Assembly: GCA_947247005.1 (NCBI GenBank) | Contig: OX365954.1 | Location: forward strand, 5,782,001 to 5,846,000 | Direction: 5' to 3' | Length of the DNA stretch: 64,000 bases | From: Spisula solida | Taxonomy: Eukaryota; Mollusca; Bivalvia; Venerida; Mactridae | In this document: positions 48,061-61,400 of the stretch, one piece after another | Layout: the number at the start of each line of letters is the position of its first letter | Position numbering within the stretch: position 1 is the stretch's first letter | The notes under the pieces: model-generated | Database searches by the model: none | Told to the model about the DNA's origin: nothing | Seen by the model: only the letters and a program-made list of their open reading frames with translations | Position numbers and translations under genes: made by a program

Positions 48061-49200
48061 TTTCAGAAGATTATGCAATGTTTCCATCGCAAATTATGCG
48101 GCTGGTAATTTGCAACAAACACCATAAAGTAGGAAGAGGCACGCCTTTGTGCTACATTCATCCCTGTAAACGTATTTGTAAACATCAGTGTCTTCATTCC
48201 GTACATTTCTGCATGTGCTATCATATCTGAATAATATGGTTAAAGATGCATGTGTACAACATTTTGCTATAGGCTAGGGCATAATAGTTGTTTTGGAACA
48301 TTGTGTTTTTCCAGTGTTTGTATTACTGTAACACGAAATACGTTTTCCGTCCGTAGGAATCAATGGAAAGTGTTAAGTTTTTGAACGTATGAAATACGAA
48401 ATATCAATGTTACAATTTGTGCTAGCAAATATGTACGAATAATGGCATAGTACAGTCATCAAACATCATACTATTAAATACGATTTAACGTCCTTTTCTT
48501 GTTTATACACACTCACAGATCCGTTACAATGAAACGAAACACCCAGAGAGCCAACTATCTAGGTAAATATGCAATTAACGTTATAACCTATCATTAATTT
48601 TATAATTATGCCATGTTTATAGAACGATAAAATGTTATCTTGATCATTATCGAATGGTATAAAAAATAACACACTGAAGTTACTGTTTGTTAGTAATTAA
48701 CCAGGATTTTAATACATTTGTGTATAATTACAATGTACAAGTTCTGCTATACTTCGTTTCTAGGACATATTGATGCCTATAAGTTTATACTTACGAAAAC
48801 TAGATTCTATCGATAAGGAAATATTAGTATCATGAAGATACTAGCAATAGCACTAGGGGATGAACCCACCACATGCTGCGATTATATTTAAATGTTGTCC
48901 TAATTTCAAATATAACTAAATCGTCCACAAAAAGTGAATTACGATGTAGTACAAGGACTGTGATCCAATAATAATGAAATTTTACATAAACATCAAGGAC
49001 ATACAATAGCCCCAAACGGTGAAAACATATTTCGTCAGTCCAGAGTTTGAACCCGATGCCTCACACTTGATGGCCATTGATCGTTCGATTGCGTGATCCC
49101 TTACTATCTATTAGAATAGTTTACAATATAGATGGATATAGTTAGCTTGAAACGGGTACCTATTACCACAAACTCTATTTTATCCACGACAAATTATTAG
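48061..49200. other. No gene recognised; possible tRNA-like remnant near 49030-49100 (minus)
   Basis: Background AT-rich DNA. Near 49030-49100 the minus strand carries gggttcaaactc (B-box-like) after a degraded tRNA-like segment; too weak to call. Confidence 0.3.
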
Positions 49201-49204
49201 GAAA

Positions 49205-49330
49205 TATCGAACAGTGTCTCAGGCAGTACTTAACAAAAACCGACAGACGAGAACGAAAGGCTCACAAAGGGACAAAACACATACACACAGACCAAACGCA
49301 ATGTCACAATATTAAACTGGACAAGTAAAT
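49205..49330 (-). repeat. Dispersed module, diverged copy
   Basis: Recognisable through caggcagtacttaac, then gacgagaacgaaaggctcac, aaagggacaaaacacatac and acacagacc. It extends further than the short copies, matching the layout of 58365-58500 and 51712-51810. Confidence 0.5.
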
Positions 49331-49339
49331 GAAACTAAA

Positions 49340-51039
49340 CTGCTACTACCTTCAGATTTCAATGAATAATATTAAAGCATATGTAGACAACGCACTATGT
49401 TTTGTTCTAGAGATCTCTGCCATGTGAAAGCAGATACCGGATGCATTAGACAATGCACATACGGAACTTTCAAATTATAATAAATAAAACAGAAATATAA
49501 CTAAATGAGATTAATACATCCAGATCCTACTTGACATAGTCCTTTCAATGTACTAGACTTCGTAATGATACGTAATGCAAACTTTCATAGAAATCCAATC
49601 ATTGGAACAGCGAAGACAAAACTTATAAGTGTAAAAAATATAGGGTAATAACTCTCTTAAAATCAATTCAATCATTCTGTGCCAAAGCAATAAACAGCTA
49701 GGCTTGGTCCGAGAAATAGCGCAGACAAATTTTGCACGGACAAACCGACCAGCCACACATACCAGGCAAACCTCAAGCATGACTCAAATATAGCCCCCAC
49801 ATATGTCCTATCTTGGGTTGTAATAAAACGTCTTCATTTTCTGTGGATAACATAGTTTAGGATTCTCTATCATCAATTCTGACTGCAACATCGTACATGT
49901 GTTTCAGTATGGTGTGTCTGTCATTTACTGCTCTATAGTAATTGTTACAAATAACCTGCATCATTCACGATAGAAGTACTAATTGATTAACGCCTAACCA
50001 TAACCCATACAGACCCAAATGTCTTCTGCACATGGTTGTTAATGGTATAAGATTGTACATCCTTGCCATCAAGTCATTAAACACGCATGTTTGTGTAATA
50101 TATTAATTGTGGGAAATTAACCAAAGATAATCTCTAGTGATGAAAAAGAGATAAAATGTCAGTTATCGTGAAGTCTTACACATAAAGGTAGGTCAACTTC
50201 GTATAAAAGTATTTAAGTAAACTGCTTACAGTATTGTACCATCACGATTCTGCTTATAGTTAGTACAATTTAATATTTTAACTACGTGTAGCTGGTGGCC
50301 ACCATTCGGTCGTGTCAGAACTAACCCCGTCTAAGCTTCAATTGACAAGTGACCTGTCATTCAATGTTGAATGTCCTAACCACGCCGGCACAGAGCAGAG
50401 ATCACATTCATGCTACAGATTATTATATTTTCTAAGTTTCATAGCATATCATATCAAATATGCTGATACATATATTCGCTTCCACAACAAAAGATAATAG
50501 AAGACCTGACAGGAAAAGGCGTATTCAACAAAAACAGCAGAATATAAGATATACGAAAATGACAACAAATAAGATAATACTGTCGGTGCTTGATTCAGAT
50601 GCAAGGTCGCGCATAGAAAGTAGACATTTTGCATTTTTTAAATGGTTACCTGCAACTGACGTGTATACCAGATCATTCTCCGCTATGTCTTTAGAATAAA
50701 GAATAACATAGGCCCAGATTATATGGGAGATAATGTCATTCCAAGTTTTTTGAAGTTTATGGAAGTGGTACACCTGTTGTAGTACTTTATTAGTAATACA
50801 AATATATCGTGTGTTAAAGTTATCCACCCGAGAACAAGCTCTTGCAAAACAGATTAATTCAGAAGAAGCGTCCATATACTGGAATATACGCGACTTTCCA
50901 TTTTCATTTCAGCATTAACGTCTTTCATATTGCCTGGTATATATTATGTTGACCCTATCAACATACATATAGTCCTCCAGTCAGAACAAATATCAAATAG
51001 ATTCAGTACAGACATCAAACACCAACCCTAACGTTCCTG
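49340..51039. other. No gene recognised
   Basis: AT-rich sequence with background open frames only (the longest is about 116 codons, minus, near 50525-50875). No motif recognised. Confidence 0.35.
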
Positions 51040-51393
51040 GCACGGCTGTTTCAGTGGAGTGTTGCCATCCCTGTCCGATCGTTTACTATCTTTTGTAAAG
51101 TAGCGAAACAAAACAGTTCATCAACGCTCGGCGCTGAACTTTGTTTTATGTATTCTTATACATGTAGCTGTTTCAGTTGATTTAGGAGCATGCCGATTTA
51201 TTGGGTTGTTCATCAACGTTCGGCGCTGAACTTTGTTTTATATATTCTTTATACATGTAGCTGTTTCAGTTGATTTAGGAGCATGTCGATTTATTGGGTC
51301 GTTCATCAACGCTCGGCGCTGAACTTTGTTTTATATATTCTTTATACATGTAGCTGTTTCAGTTGATTTAGGAGCATGCCGATGTATTGGGTT
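51040..51393 (+). repeat. Module end followed by a 3 x 92-bp tandem array
   Basis: A module-like start (tggcacggctgtttcagtgg, then agtgttgccatccctgtccg) at 51040-51085 is followed by three tandem units starting at 51116, 51208 and 51301 (gttcatcaacgctcggcgct). Each is 92-93 bases with few differences. Each unit itself contains gctgtttcagttgattta, echoing the module. The arrangement of module plus tandem body parallels the insertion at 34768-35464. Confidence 0.7.
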
Positions 51394-51711
51394 GTGTCTT
51401 GGTATGCTTCATGGGACAATGTCATGCTTTTAGTTTGGATATAAGAAATATGACATTTAAATGTTTGAACCACAAGTGTTTTAAATATAGAACGGAAATG
51501 TGAAATACAAAAGTAAACACAATATGTGGGTGTTGTTTGAAGAAAGAATATATTTACTACCATGAACTCGTATATTTAATTAAACTTGAAACATAACATT
51601 TTAGAAGATTTTAATAAGACATTCTGTCAATAGATCCTTTCAATAAATTAATGTATCGTATATGCATACAGTATATTTTTGGAATAGATACGTTTAAACT
51701 AAATACGAAAT

Positions 51712-51810
51712 CTAGGGCAACACTCAACAGAAAAAACAGGACACGAAAGGCACACAAAAGAACAAAAAGCACAGAAACCAAGCAAAGGCCAAAAATACAA
51801 CTATAGAAAT
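51712..51810 (-). repeat. Dispersed module, diverged copy
   Basis: gggcaacactcaacagaaaa, then caggacacgaaaggcacaca and agaacaaaaagcacagaaacc follow the module consensus with about one difference in four. Confidence 0.5.
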
Positions 51811-52020
51811 GGACAAAACATACGAACGTTGATATAAATGTGATAACTTCTGTGACAGTCTTGCGTGTCCACAATGCCCACTTTGTAATTTATTATTGCA
51901 TCTCTAAATCAGCCTTAGTATCATCTTGGAAATCTTTTTTGTGTTACATTTGGTGATTGTGTGTATGTCAGGGTTGTTGATACACGTGCTATAATTAAGT
52001 TCGCGTTTAATGGTACTATC

Positions 52021-52144
52021 TATTTATCAATCTATCTATCTATCTTATCTATCTTATCTATCTTATCTATCTTATCTATCTTATCTATCTTATCTATCTT
52101 ATCTATCTTAACTAAATTAACTAACTATCTATCTATCTATCTAC
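52021..52144 (+). repeat. TATC microsatellite / TTATCTATC minisatellite
   Basis: Tetranucleotide TATC repeats pass into about nine tandem TTATCTATC nonamers and back to TATC. The 167-codon open frame spanning 51961-52464 exists only because the nonamer has no stop in one frame. Confidence 0.9.
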
Positions 52145-54029
52145 ACACTCACGGTATACAGTCATCTTACTCCGACAGACTGTCGTCTCAGTCAATCAAA
52201 CATATCTTGAGCAAGAACCAGCAGACAAAAACAAATCACAAGGACGACCACACATCACAAGAGCAATCCAAAAAAGTAACACAGAACCAGTATACGTTAA
52301 CATGCCTTTTTGAAATAAAAAAACTTGAGCTGGACAACAAACTCACAGACTGGCAAGTACAAAACTGGCATAATAACACAATTGTTGTTGCCGTTTTCTT
52401 TGAAATACAAGCAAAATGCCATTTAATAGACTATGACCTTGATATCTTTATCACAATGTATTAGCAAATTTATTTGAACATGATCGGTGTGACTCAATAT
52501 ACCAGTAAAAGTCTGCTTGGGGTAATCGGTCTTCAGTTTTATGGTAGAGCTGACATTGTTACCGACACCTTAACATTTGGTTATCGTAATTACATAAATG
52601 ATTGATCTTTGATTGACAGACTGGCGAATGTTTTCCATCAAATACTACATAGTTTGGACAAGCTGGATTCTCCTGTTATGTAAAGCATATTAGGTCTGAC
52701 GATCATAAAACACACCCTAGTGAATATCAGCTTCCAATAACCAGTGCTTTTGCTTGTTTAAGAGTAATTAACGAGTCATTAACTGCCGTGGTGTTCAATT
52801 ATCGTTGTTACACATTTAATAGTTGTTTCAGTTTGAGAGTACTCTGCATAATTGATAACACGTTTGTATATTGTTCATTCCTTTTAATGAGGTAATTCAT
52901 TTTTGGTTTTGATACACTATTGTTTTACCGGATGGCCCATGACTTAGAAGATCAAAGCACTGAGAGTGCTGATCAGAGGCGACCTGGTTGCTGCTATTAA
53001 AGCTCAAACTGACTTTACTCGTTTAATGTTCGTTTTATGACTGCCGATGTTGTATTGAATGTCAAAATAGGCATTTGTGACTAAATAGGCATGTTATGTA
53101 GCTAATTAATTGTAAAAAGGGTATACGAACTTATTTGGAATACATGTATTGAATTCGGATATCAAAAGTGGCTCTAAAATAATAATACGCGCCTATTTAT
53201 CAGATTCTACATTACCGTCTTGTTATCTTTTCCCTCATAGCGTGAGACAGTCTTTAGAAAGCTATTATATATTTGGGTCAGTGCCACACCATATGATTAC
53301 ATAACAGTACTTTGCAGACGATATACAATGCATTCATACAACGATCACGTGGCACCTGGTCTGGATCTTGGTGTAACACTGCTTTATTCTATAAAAGCTA
53401 AATCCGGAACCTCAAATACAAATTGAAATAATAGCTATACAGCCGGGACGTTTGTTGAACACGTCATTTTCATAATACGAAACAAGTTCAATATCGCTCC
53501 GGTGGAGTGATTATCTGCAAAAACATCGATTTAACGAACAGTTTGACAATAGTAGTAATAGGTTCAAGATATATCTGTCTACGCCAAAACTTCTTATATC
53601 GCTATTTTGTTTAATTTAAATATAAAGCTTTATTTTACATAGGTGTTAAACTTTCTACACAAACAAAAACTTCACTGAAAGTTCCATATGATCATTTGTA
53701 TGATATTGTCAGGAATACATATTTGGTTTTGACATTATCCAGAGATTTAACGATTGCCCTGTGGTATTCAATGAAAATATGAAATTTTGATTTAAACATA
53801 GCTTCAATTTGTCGAGTTTAAAAATTTCCTTAGTTTGTAATGACCATACAAATAAAGGCAGGGATATTTGGTTGACAATATGTTGGAAATTCACCAAACT
53901 TCTGAATGTTGTAAATATAATTACATTGGCATAAAGGTTACGTCGTCGCCTAAACATAAGATATATATAGATTTTACATGCATGTTTTGTTTTTAATTCA
54001 ATCGTTTCCCGAAGTTTAGGCATTTTGTA
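52145..54029. other. No gene recognised; module-like sequence just right of the minisatellite
   Basis: 52160-52300 contains ctccgacagactgtcgtctc and repeated cacaagg/cacaaga phrases. This may be a very diverged module copy attached to the minisatellite. The rest is AT-rich background. Confidence 0.3.
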
Positions 54030-54075
54030 ATACAGCTAATTGTTTGTGAGTGCTGCTTTCCCTGTCCGACTAACT
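54030..54075 (+). repeat. Dispersed module, end fragment
   Basis: gtgagtgctgctttccctgt followed by ccgact matches only the terminal 35-40 bases of the module, so this copy is truncated. Confidence 0.5.
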
Positions 54076-57000
54076 ATTATGTGTGTGTGCTTTAAAACAC
54101 TGTCAAGTGTAAATTCCACAAGACTATCAGATAAGGTAAGCGGACATCTGGTTGAGGATTTGATTACATAAAACTTTATGCAGACACGTTCCTCTGTGAC
54201 AAGTATTACGGTCGGATCATTCAAAATAGGAGAAGTTATCTCAATGATTGTGGATAACGTAGTGTGCACTGTGTAGCAATAGGATGATGCATTTGACAAA
54301 ATATTGAAATGAACGCTTATAACCAGATAAAAAACAACTAGCAAATATGCCGTATTTGAATTTATCTATGAATATTCATTGGCTTTGAAATATGCACTGT
54401 GAGGCATGGATGGGGATAGGATGAACCGGAGAGACAAAGTAGAGAAGGTACACACAACAGTTTTATACAGTTAAATCTTATGAGCACGTTGTGATCTTTG
54501 CAATATACACTTCGCATGAGTGTACGTCCACAGCCAAAAAGTGGTGATAAGAAGTTACATTTTCGTTTTTACCTATCCAACCATTACCTGTACGGGTTTA
54601 CAAGTGAAAAATCAATGATCATCCATATAAAACGAAGTGAAAATGTTTTAAATGTTAAACTGTAATCTGCTATTACAATTGCACTATGGAAAATCCTATT
54701 TTGATTATCAAAGCGAACTGCACAGGTAATGTTGGACGTAACGAGGCTTCCGCTGGCTTCCTTTGCTTTTTTATAACTGCATTGTGGTCTGTGGTGTTTT
54801 TTATGTTTCCCGTGCATCGCTGTTTTAGTTACAAAGTCCGATTTCTATCTTTTTCGTTGAGTGTGTCGGATTTCTTATAATATCTTTCTTAATATACATA
54901 ATACAGTCAATGCACGCTACATGGAAATGATTTAGTTGAACATAATCATTCAGCTGCAAGCTAAAGTGGCTGTTACTACGGATTACGTTCGCTCAAGTCT
55001 AACAATAAGCTTATTACGCTGGAAATACATTTACTCGAACGATTTATTGACTATTGACACGACAACAGGATGACACTTTTTGAACGTCATTTCATAGATC
55101 AGTTTTATGTGAAAATCGGTCACTACTAGCCTTCATTTTAGCTTTGTTTTATCTTTTAGTATAAAACCAAACACATATCGCTTCTTACGTGTACTTTCAT
55201 AGAGACGAACAAGACGCGTATTACTCTTTCTGTTCAGTACAGCTTCTGAAAGGAAGTTGAAACAATCATCGTTTTTCCCTTTTGTAATAAATAACACCAA
55301 ACAACGTGCTTGAAAAAAATATATTGGTTACCATTTCTCAGAGCAGCCTCAATATCAGCTATTGTATTCGTATTGTGGTGTCCATTGTTACCAACATGAA
55401 CGTTTATCAATTTAAAAGCACTTTAGTTAGAATTATGAACAACGAATAACTGCATTTAACGCCTGTCTGGAACAGTTGATGGTAGCTGTATCTAGAATCT
55501 GAGTGTATCCCACATAATTGGATATACATGGTTTCAATGAATTTAGAGGCCCTGACGGACAATGTATAAACGTGTAAATAATATTACGAATGCTTCTCCG
55601 TTCTCTTAACGTATTATAAGCGACACTTGTTCACCGTATATAGAATAACGCAGAATGAAATGTTTCTTATATAAATGATTAAATGTTATCTTCAATACGT
55701 TTCTTATATTATATAAGTATTCCTATGATAGTAATATCCTTATTAAACCAAAATATCGAAATCATAAGACATGAAACGTGTATATGCGTGATCAAGTGCC
55801 ACCATTTTAGAATGGTCCCGTAGCAGTGCATGGTAAACCGTGGTTCTTTATCCTTCCAATATACTAAACCGGAAGTTCGAATTTCATTTCCCACACGCAA
55901 AATAACCATTGTTCGATAAGGTATACATTTAGAGAGTCAAGCGATTGAAGGGTCATGTTTAATTCTGGTAGATACTTCATTGATGCGTAAATTAATGTAT
56001 GCAAGTATGTTTGTTTGTTTACTGCCACAAAAATTCCTGAATATCAATATTATAAACAATTGTGTTATGTTTTAGCCAGTGGTAGTCCTACGGGTCTACG
56101 GGGTGAATATAAAGATAAGGTGTACTCGTACGCTGGATGTAATCTCAACCAAAACACAATATAAGGGTACGATGGTTAATTACAGTTGTTCGTATTACAA
56201 CTAAATCTTGCAGAAGTTGCGTAGTAGATCTGTATAAGATGAGAAAAGTGTAGAATAAAGAACAAACAGGCGTTCTGCAAATATACAAATAGTAAAACAA
56301 CATAAGTCGCAGGAAGAATTATATTAACAGTACCGGAAGTAAAGTTCATAGTTCATCACATACATGGCTACAGTCCTTACAATAACAATAACTGGTAACA
56401 CATTACACATCAATGATTATATTAAACAGTACATGATATATGACACAGGGCATAACTTACCGGTCTATAGGACCAAACACTCCACACAAATTCCACAATC
56501 ACACTTGACAATAATCCACAACCAAATGCACTATAATACCTGTGAAGTTAAAAAGGTGCTTACATAGAGACAGGTAGGTGATATCATTTATAAAGGTTAA
56601 TCCCTGACAGGGTTATTGTTATTAAAAGTTAAGTTAGAGTTTAAGATGGTTTCCTGCTAAGTCGCCATTGTTTACAAGAAAAGAGCGGGATTTTAATCTC
56701 GTGAAAACAGACAAGAAATAACCATGTTACAGCATAATTGTAAATAAACAACTGCAGAACATTACGGGAAAACATAAATAAATACTTATGAAACTGATAC
56801 CAACCAACATAAACATATAATGCATCAATTCAGCCTTCAACGGTGACAAACAAGAACGTCTTGAAAACCAATCCGGTCTTCTTGCAATTAGCTGTTCGAC
56901 TTCACGTCACGTGAAATTGAACCAAAAAGAGCCAAAGCAAATTAAAAAGCGAAAAGATCGAGGGTCACATAAAAATACAGAAATAAAGATAAAAACCACT

Positions 57001-58360
57001 TGGTTACAATGTGATGACATTGACTACAAAGTACACATAGTCCTCAGCGTTTGAAATAGCAGGTCAAAGCTGGTTATGTAAAACTGCGTGAACCACGGCC
57101 TAAAACAAACAAATGCAATACCGTGAATTACAATGGAAAACTGTATCTCGGAGACTCAAAATCGCTTTATGACATGCAAAAACATCCGAAATTTTTTACT
57201 TGTTTGTCGATTGGTTTGCGATGATGAAGTGTAGGATTATAGTTTCTACTAAATTATAATATGTCTAGGGGTGTTTTTAAGTTTGAATTTTATCATTTTC
57301 TGAAATAGCCAACAGTCACTGTCGACGTTAATAACATGTACACGTTATTGGTGAGTCAAAAGCATAAAATAGCACTTACATATTAGGAATAAAACATTAA
57401 TTATGTGCATGTGTACAACAATTAAGAATATACTTCTTAAACATCTGTCAAAGAGTACGCTGTGTTTAATCCGATGTAAGTAATGAGTATTGTATACCGA
57501 CATTTCTTCAACTTGATGTTTATAGACTGTCCCTAGGAAGATCTTTCGGTTTCCAAATATTGTTTCAACCAAATATTTATTTCCGAAAATACTATAAATA
57601 CTGCGGTTGTGTGTTCGATAGTCCTGTTGAACGGATAGTTTGTTACGGCCAGATCCTCCGCGTGTTGAGAAGTTGACAGAAGCTTGCAGAAGAGAAAGAT
57701 TGTCTGTGATGACTGTTAATATTATTACAATTTGTCCATACGACCGTCAATTAGTATCAAACCAGATGATAAGAAACAAAAACAACTATATTTTTAAGTT
57801 TCGTAATTACGAAATTGTGACGGAGTTTGCTAATTCCTTTTACGTCAATTACTAATGCATTTTCCTTTACCACGCACAGTTTGTCAGAAGAAACCTTCAA
57901 CGACTTAACTCATTCTGAAATGGATCAACCGAGAGAAATGTTTGCTTATGGCGTTGCGCTATCTAATGAGAACTGTCAGCGTACTAAATTATACTTGCAC
58001 GAACATTTTGTACGCTCCAATTAGCTCTTAGTAAATTGTTTCCGAGTTGTCTTTATTGCTACTCACATTTTAGCCCGAGAATTTAATTAAATGCTGCAAC
58101 AATTCACTCTCAGCTCCCTAGAAGTCTTCAAACGTCAGTAAAAACGAGTTTGGTTAGCTGCGCATAAAGTTAACGGGGTCAAACATTAGATAAAACTTAA
58201 CACATCAAATATTGCAACAACTTTACATGCAGTGATCGACTAGTTGCTATGTTATTCTAATTAAAATATCAAATAGGCATAGGTGAGTGATAACTGTTTT
58301 GATATTTACAGTTTGATTAATCTCAGTACTGATATAAAAGCTGATAACATCAACTAAAAA
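54076..58360. other. No gene recognised
   Basis: More than 4 kb of AT-rich sequence. Open frames up to about 102 codons (54036-54344 minus) show no identifiable motif, and I cannot distinguish them from chance. No clear inverted repeats were noted. Confidence 0.35.
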
Positions 58361-58364
58361 TAAA

Positions 58365-58500
58365 ATCGGACAGGGAAAGAAGCACGCAACTGAAACAGGT
58401 GAGCACGTACAGCACAGAAAGGAACACACAAACAAATATAAGAAAAATCACAGACCACAAGCATACGTCAAATGCCAAACACAAAACTGAACAAGAACAT
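58365..58500 (-). repeat. Dispersed module, longer copy
   Basis: cggacagggaaagaagcacg, then caactgaaacaggtgagcac, gtacagcacagaaaggaaca, cacacaaac and accacaagcatacgtcaaatg. This copy shows that the family extends beyond the 90-base core towards caaactgaacaag. Confidence 0.65.
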
Positions 58501-61311
58501 GAACCTTGAAACTTAATTTCAGTATCTTACGGAGAATGCACAAGACAATTTATGTTTCTCCATTATCTTTGGCAATGATTTAACTGTCCGTTATTATACC
58601 TTTAAATTGCATCGCAAATCAATATACGCTGAACTAGACCCACTATATATGTGTCATTACTTTTGAATTATGATTCAATTTCAACGGAAATATTACTAAA
58701 TGGAAATATATTGTATGGGTTTTTTACTTAATACATATCTACAAATTTCGAAAGATTTATATTACAATAATACGGTTGGAATTGCGTAAACATACACAAA
58801 GACATAGTCAAGGCTTTCCTGAACCTTTTATTGAATGACCATTTTCTGTTAATCAATGTACTAGTATGACGGTATATAACATGTAGAATATAATTCAAAC
58901 GTTGTGGAAATTTAAGGTTATGTGAATCAATATCTTAAAGAGATCTTTCAAACATCAAAACGATACACCGTGAAAGCATTTCCAATAGGCAGACTAGTCT
59001 TTCAATAATTAGGATTTTATGCTCGTCTGTCTCATAGCGGAGGTGATTTGTCTCTGATAATGGCTCGATAACGCTGCTTTAATTGTTTCTGCATCCAATA
59101 CGCAGCACATGTTTTAATTATTTTAAAAGCTGATATGTCATTAAAGAAACGCCATTATTCCCAAGAGTGCGTCTGTCTTGTTTGTACTGAACGTTTGTTT
59201 ATACTGAACGACGGAAAGAATTATATTCACGAACGCCGATCTGCCTTTTAAGGTTGGAGTCAGAGTTGACGAACTAGTGAAAAATGACTAGATGACAACG
59301 AGACCTGAGTACTGTTTTACTAACACTGTGTTAATGTCACGTACAGTTCATTGAGGATATGGTGAGAGTGACGTAGTCGTTTATGTGTACACACAAGTTA
59401 ACAACTATTGTCTGAACAGTTAGGCGAATATAGTACAAGTATGTTAGTTTTGCATTAAATTATAGTTGTCTGTATCAGCCTTCATCATTGGATTTACATC
59501 GTAAAAGTGGACTCAACCGATGCGTCACTCTATTCTTACCCTAACCGGACTATAAATCTTCGTATACAAAGTTCTCTTACGCAAATTCCTAAGTGCATTA
59601 TACCAATCGATCTCAAGTAGTTGTATAGATTTACGTAAAAATATTGAATATTGAACGTAGACTGTGCAACAATATAACCAATATATTAAGAACCAAAATG
59701 AATTAATAATTATACATTAACGTTCGATAAGTTATGATGATTAAACATGTTTTTGTTACTAATCATAGTCTATAAAAACATTAGGCAGTCATAATCAACA
59801 TTGCGTGTCAATTTTCTTCACTACTTTCATATTTGTCTCTCGTTGCGATGAATTACGCCAAAACTTACGCCAGAAAATGAGAAAAAAAATCTTAGTAAAT
59901 TCATTTGCGCAAATAGTATCGTCGTACGCAATATCTAAAGGAAAATCTACAATTGTTAAAACATAAATCATTTATACAATATTAACTTTGTTCATTTTAG
60001 ATCATGGACTTATTAACTAAATCAAGAATATTAAATGACATGGCTCTTGATTTGATTTTCTATAAACACCACAGTTAAGTTATTTAAAATCAAAATATAA
60101 ATATGTAAAAATAAGACCACGGTAAGTGTCGTCCGGACTTACTGTAAGAATATGTAAAGAAATGTTTTAAGAAATACTTTATTACAGATCTCAAATCTCT
60201 ATTTTTTTCAGTGGAAATATTTAGCATGGCTTCATGAAGGAATACTGTAGATCATTTCGGTGTAAAAAGATAAAATAAACTTTAGGTTAAGTAGTACCGA
60301 TAATTTCATAGTATCAATCACTGTAAGACATATGCTTTACAGAAAAGCAAATCTCTGGTAACCAATCCAGCTTCTTTTTATATACATAAAATGAGTTTGG
60401 TATTCGTTCTTATCTCTATCAAAATTTTACCATTTAAATACCTCTACCATTGGTTTTGTTCTCAATGTTGTTGATATAATCACCATGAATTTGTTAAAGC
60501 TTTTTTTTGAGAAATCCCCAAACAGCCAAGAGAAGGATCTTTGTCTCTTCAACCACCACTTGGAAGAAATGGACACGCTAGTTTTTCGTGGAATAATTAA
60601 TGTCTCCATTGCAAGCTACTTTGAGTGGACCAATTTTGCTTCCAATAAAAAACCCTCCTTAGGGAGAAGTTTTCTCATTACAGGAAATTCATTGTTAATC
60701 TTGATGAGACGATGACCAGTTTGTAAGAGGACATGGTAGATTGTGCTACTACAATGATCCATTCCCTATTATCATGTTTCGAAATATTATTATTATTTCA
60801 CTACAGTTAAACATGTGTTCGTGGTTACCAGAAATAAGCAATCACCTTTCATAGGATATCTTTGTTTAATCTCCAATTGGTGACCTAAGTATTAAATGTA
60901 CGTAAAATAAGAAGACATCTGTTACAAACAGCTTTATTTACTGGCATTGCATCTCTGTATTTGAAGCTGGCATGTAATAATAAATCGAACAGAACAAGCA
61001 GCACTAAGCAGAATATTAAGAGGCATACGTATGAACTGTTAGATATAAAATACAAGAAGCAAAAATTCGACACAACACTCCAAAAGCCATTCGCATTATC
61101 AGTCAGTCAAACAGTCAAGGAATTGTAAAAGACAACATATAATGTCGAGTCACCAAGATAATCATACGTCACTAGACAATGGTCGACAGAAAATGCACTG
61201 TGATATTTTATTGTATTGTTTTAAAAACAAGTGAACAATACATAAAAGACACTTAAATCAATGACTCTAAGAGGGCTACTGACTGAGGCGGCAGACTTTC
61301 GGGACGGGATG
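58501..61311. other. No gene recognised
   Basis: AT-rich DNA. A minus-strand stretch at 60427-60756 reads like protein for about 50 codons, then a stop, then 60 more codons, but matches nothing I know. A weak module-like phrase (aagcagcactaagcag) lies near 60998. Confidence 0.3.
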
Positions 61312-61400
61312 CCGTGTTTTCAGTGCTTTGTGTGTTTTTAATGTTTTCTGTGCTCGGCTGGTTAAGTTGAGTGCTGCCTTCCCTGTCTGACTTAATATAA
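61312..61400 (+). repeat. Dispersed module, well-preserved copy
   Basis: Almost identical to 35366-35452 across its whole length (cagtgctttgtgtgttttta, then ttttctgtgctcggctggtt, then cttccctgtctgacttaata). Confidence 0.75.

Noticed and set aside
52021..52144. CRISPR-like or regulatory array
   Set aside because: The repeats are contiguous nonamers with no spacers; a simple minisatellite.
51961..52464. 167-codon frame, among the longest in the window
   Set aside because: It is produced by the stop-free TTATCTATC minisatellite and low-complexity flanks; it has no domain.
54036..54344. 102-codon minus-strand frame
   Set aside because: Its first-listed end overlaps a truncated copy of the dispersed module, and the rest shows no recognisable motif.
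60427..60756. Two minus-strand frames in register (about 52 and 60 codons, separated by one stop) that read like protein
   Set aside because: No motif or family is recognised, a stop interrupts them, and the alternative frame reads equally well. A translated database search would be decisive.
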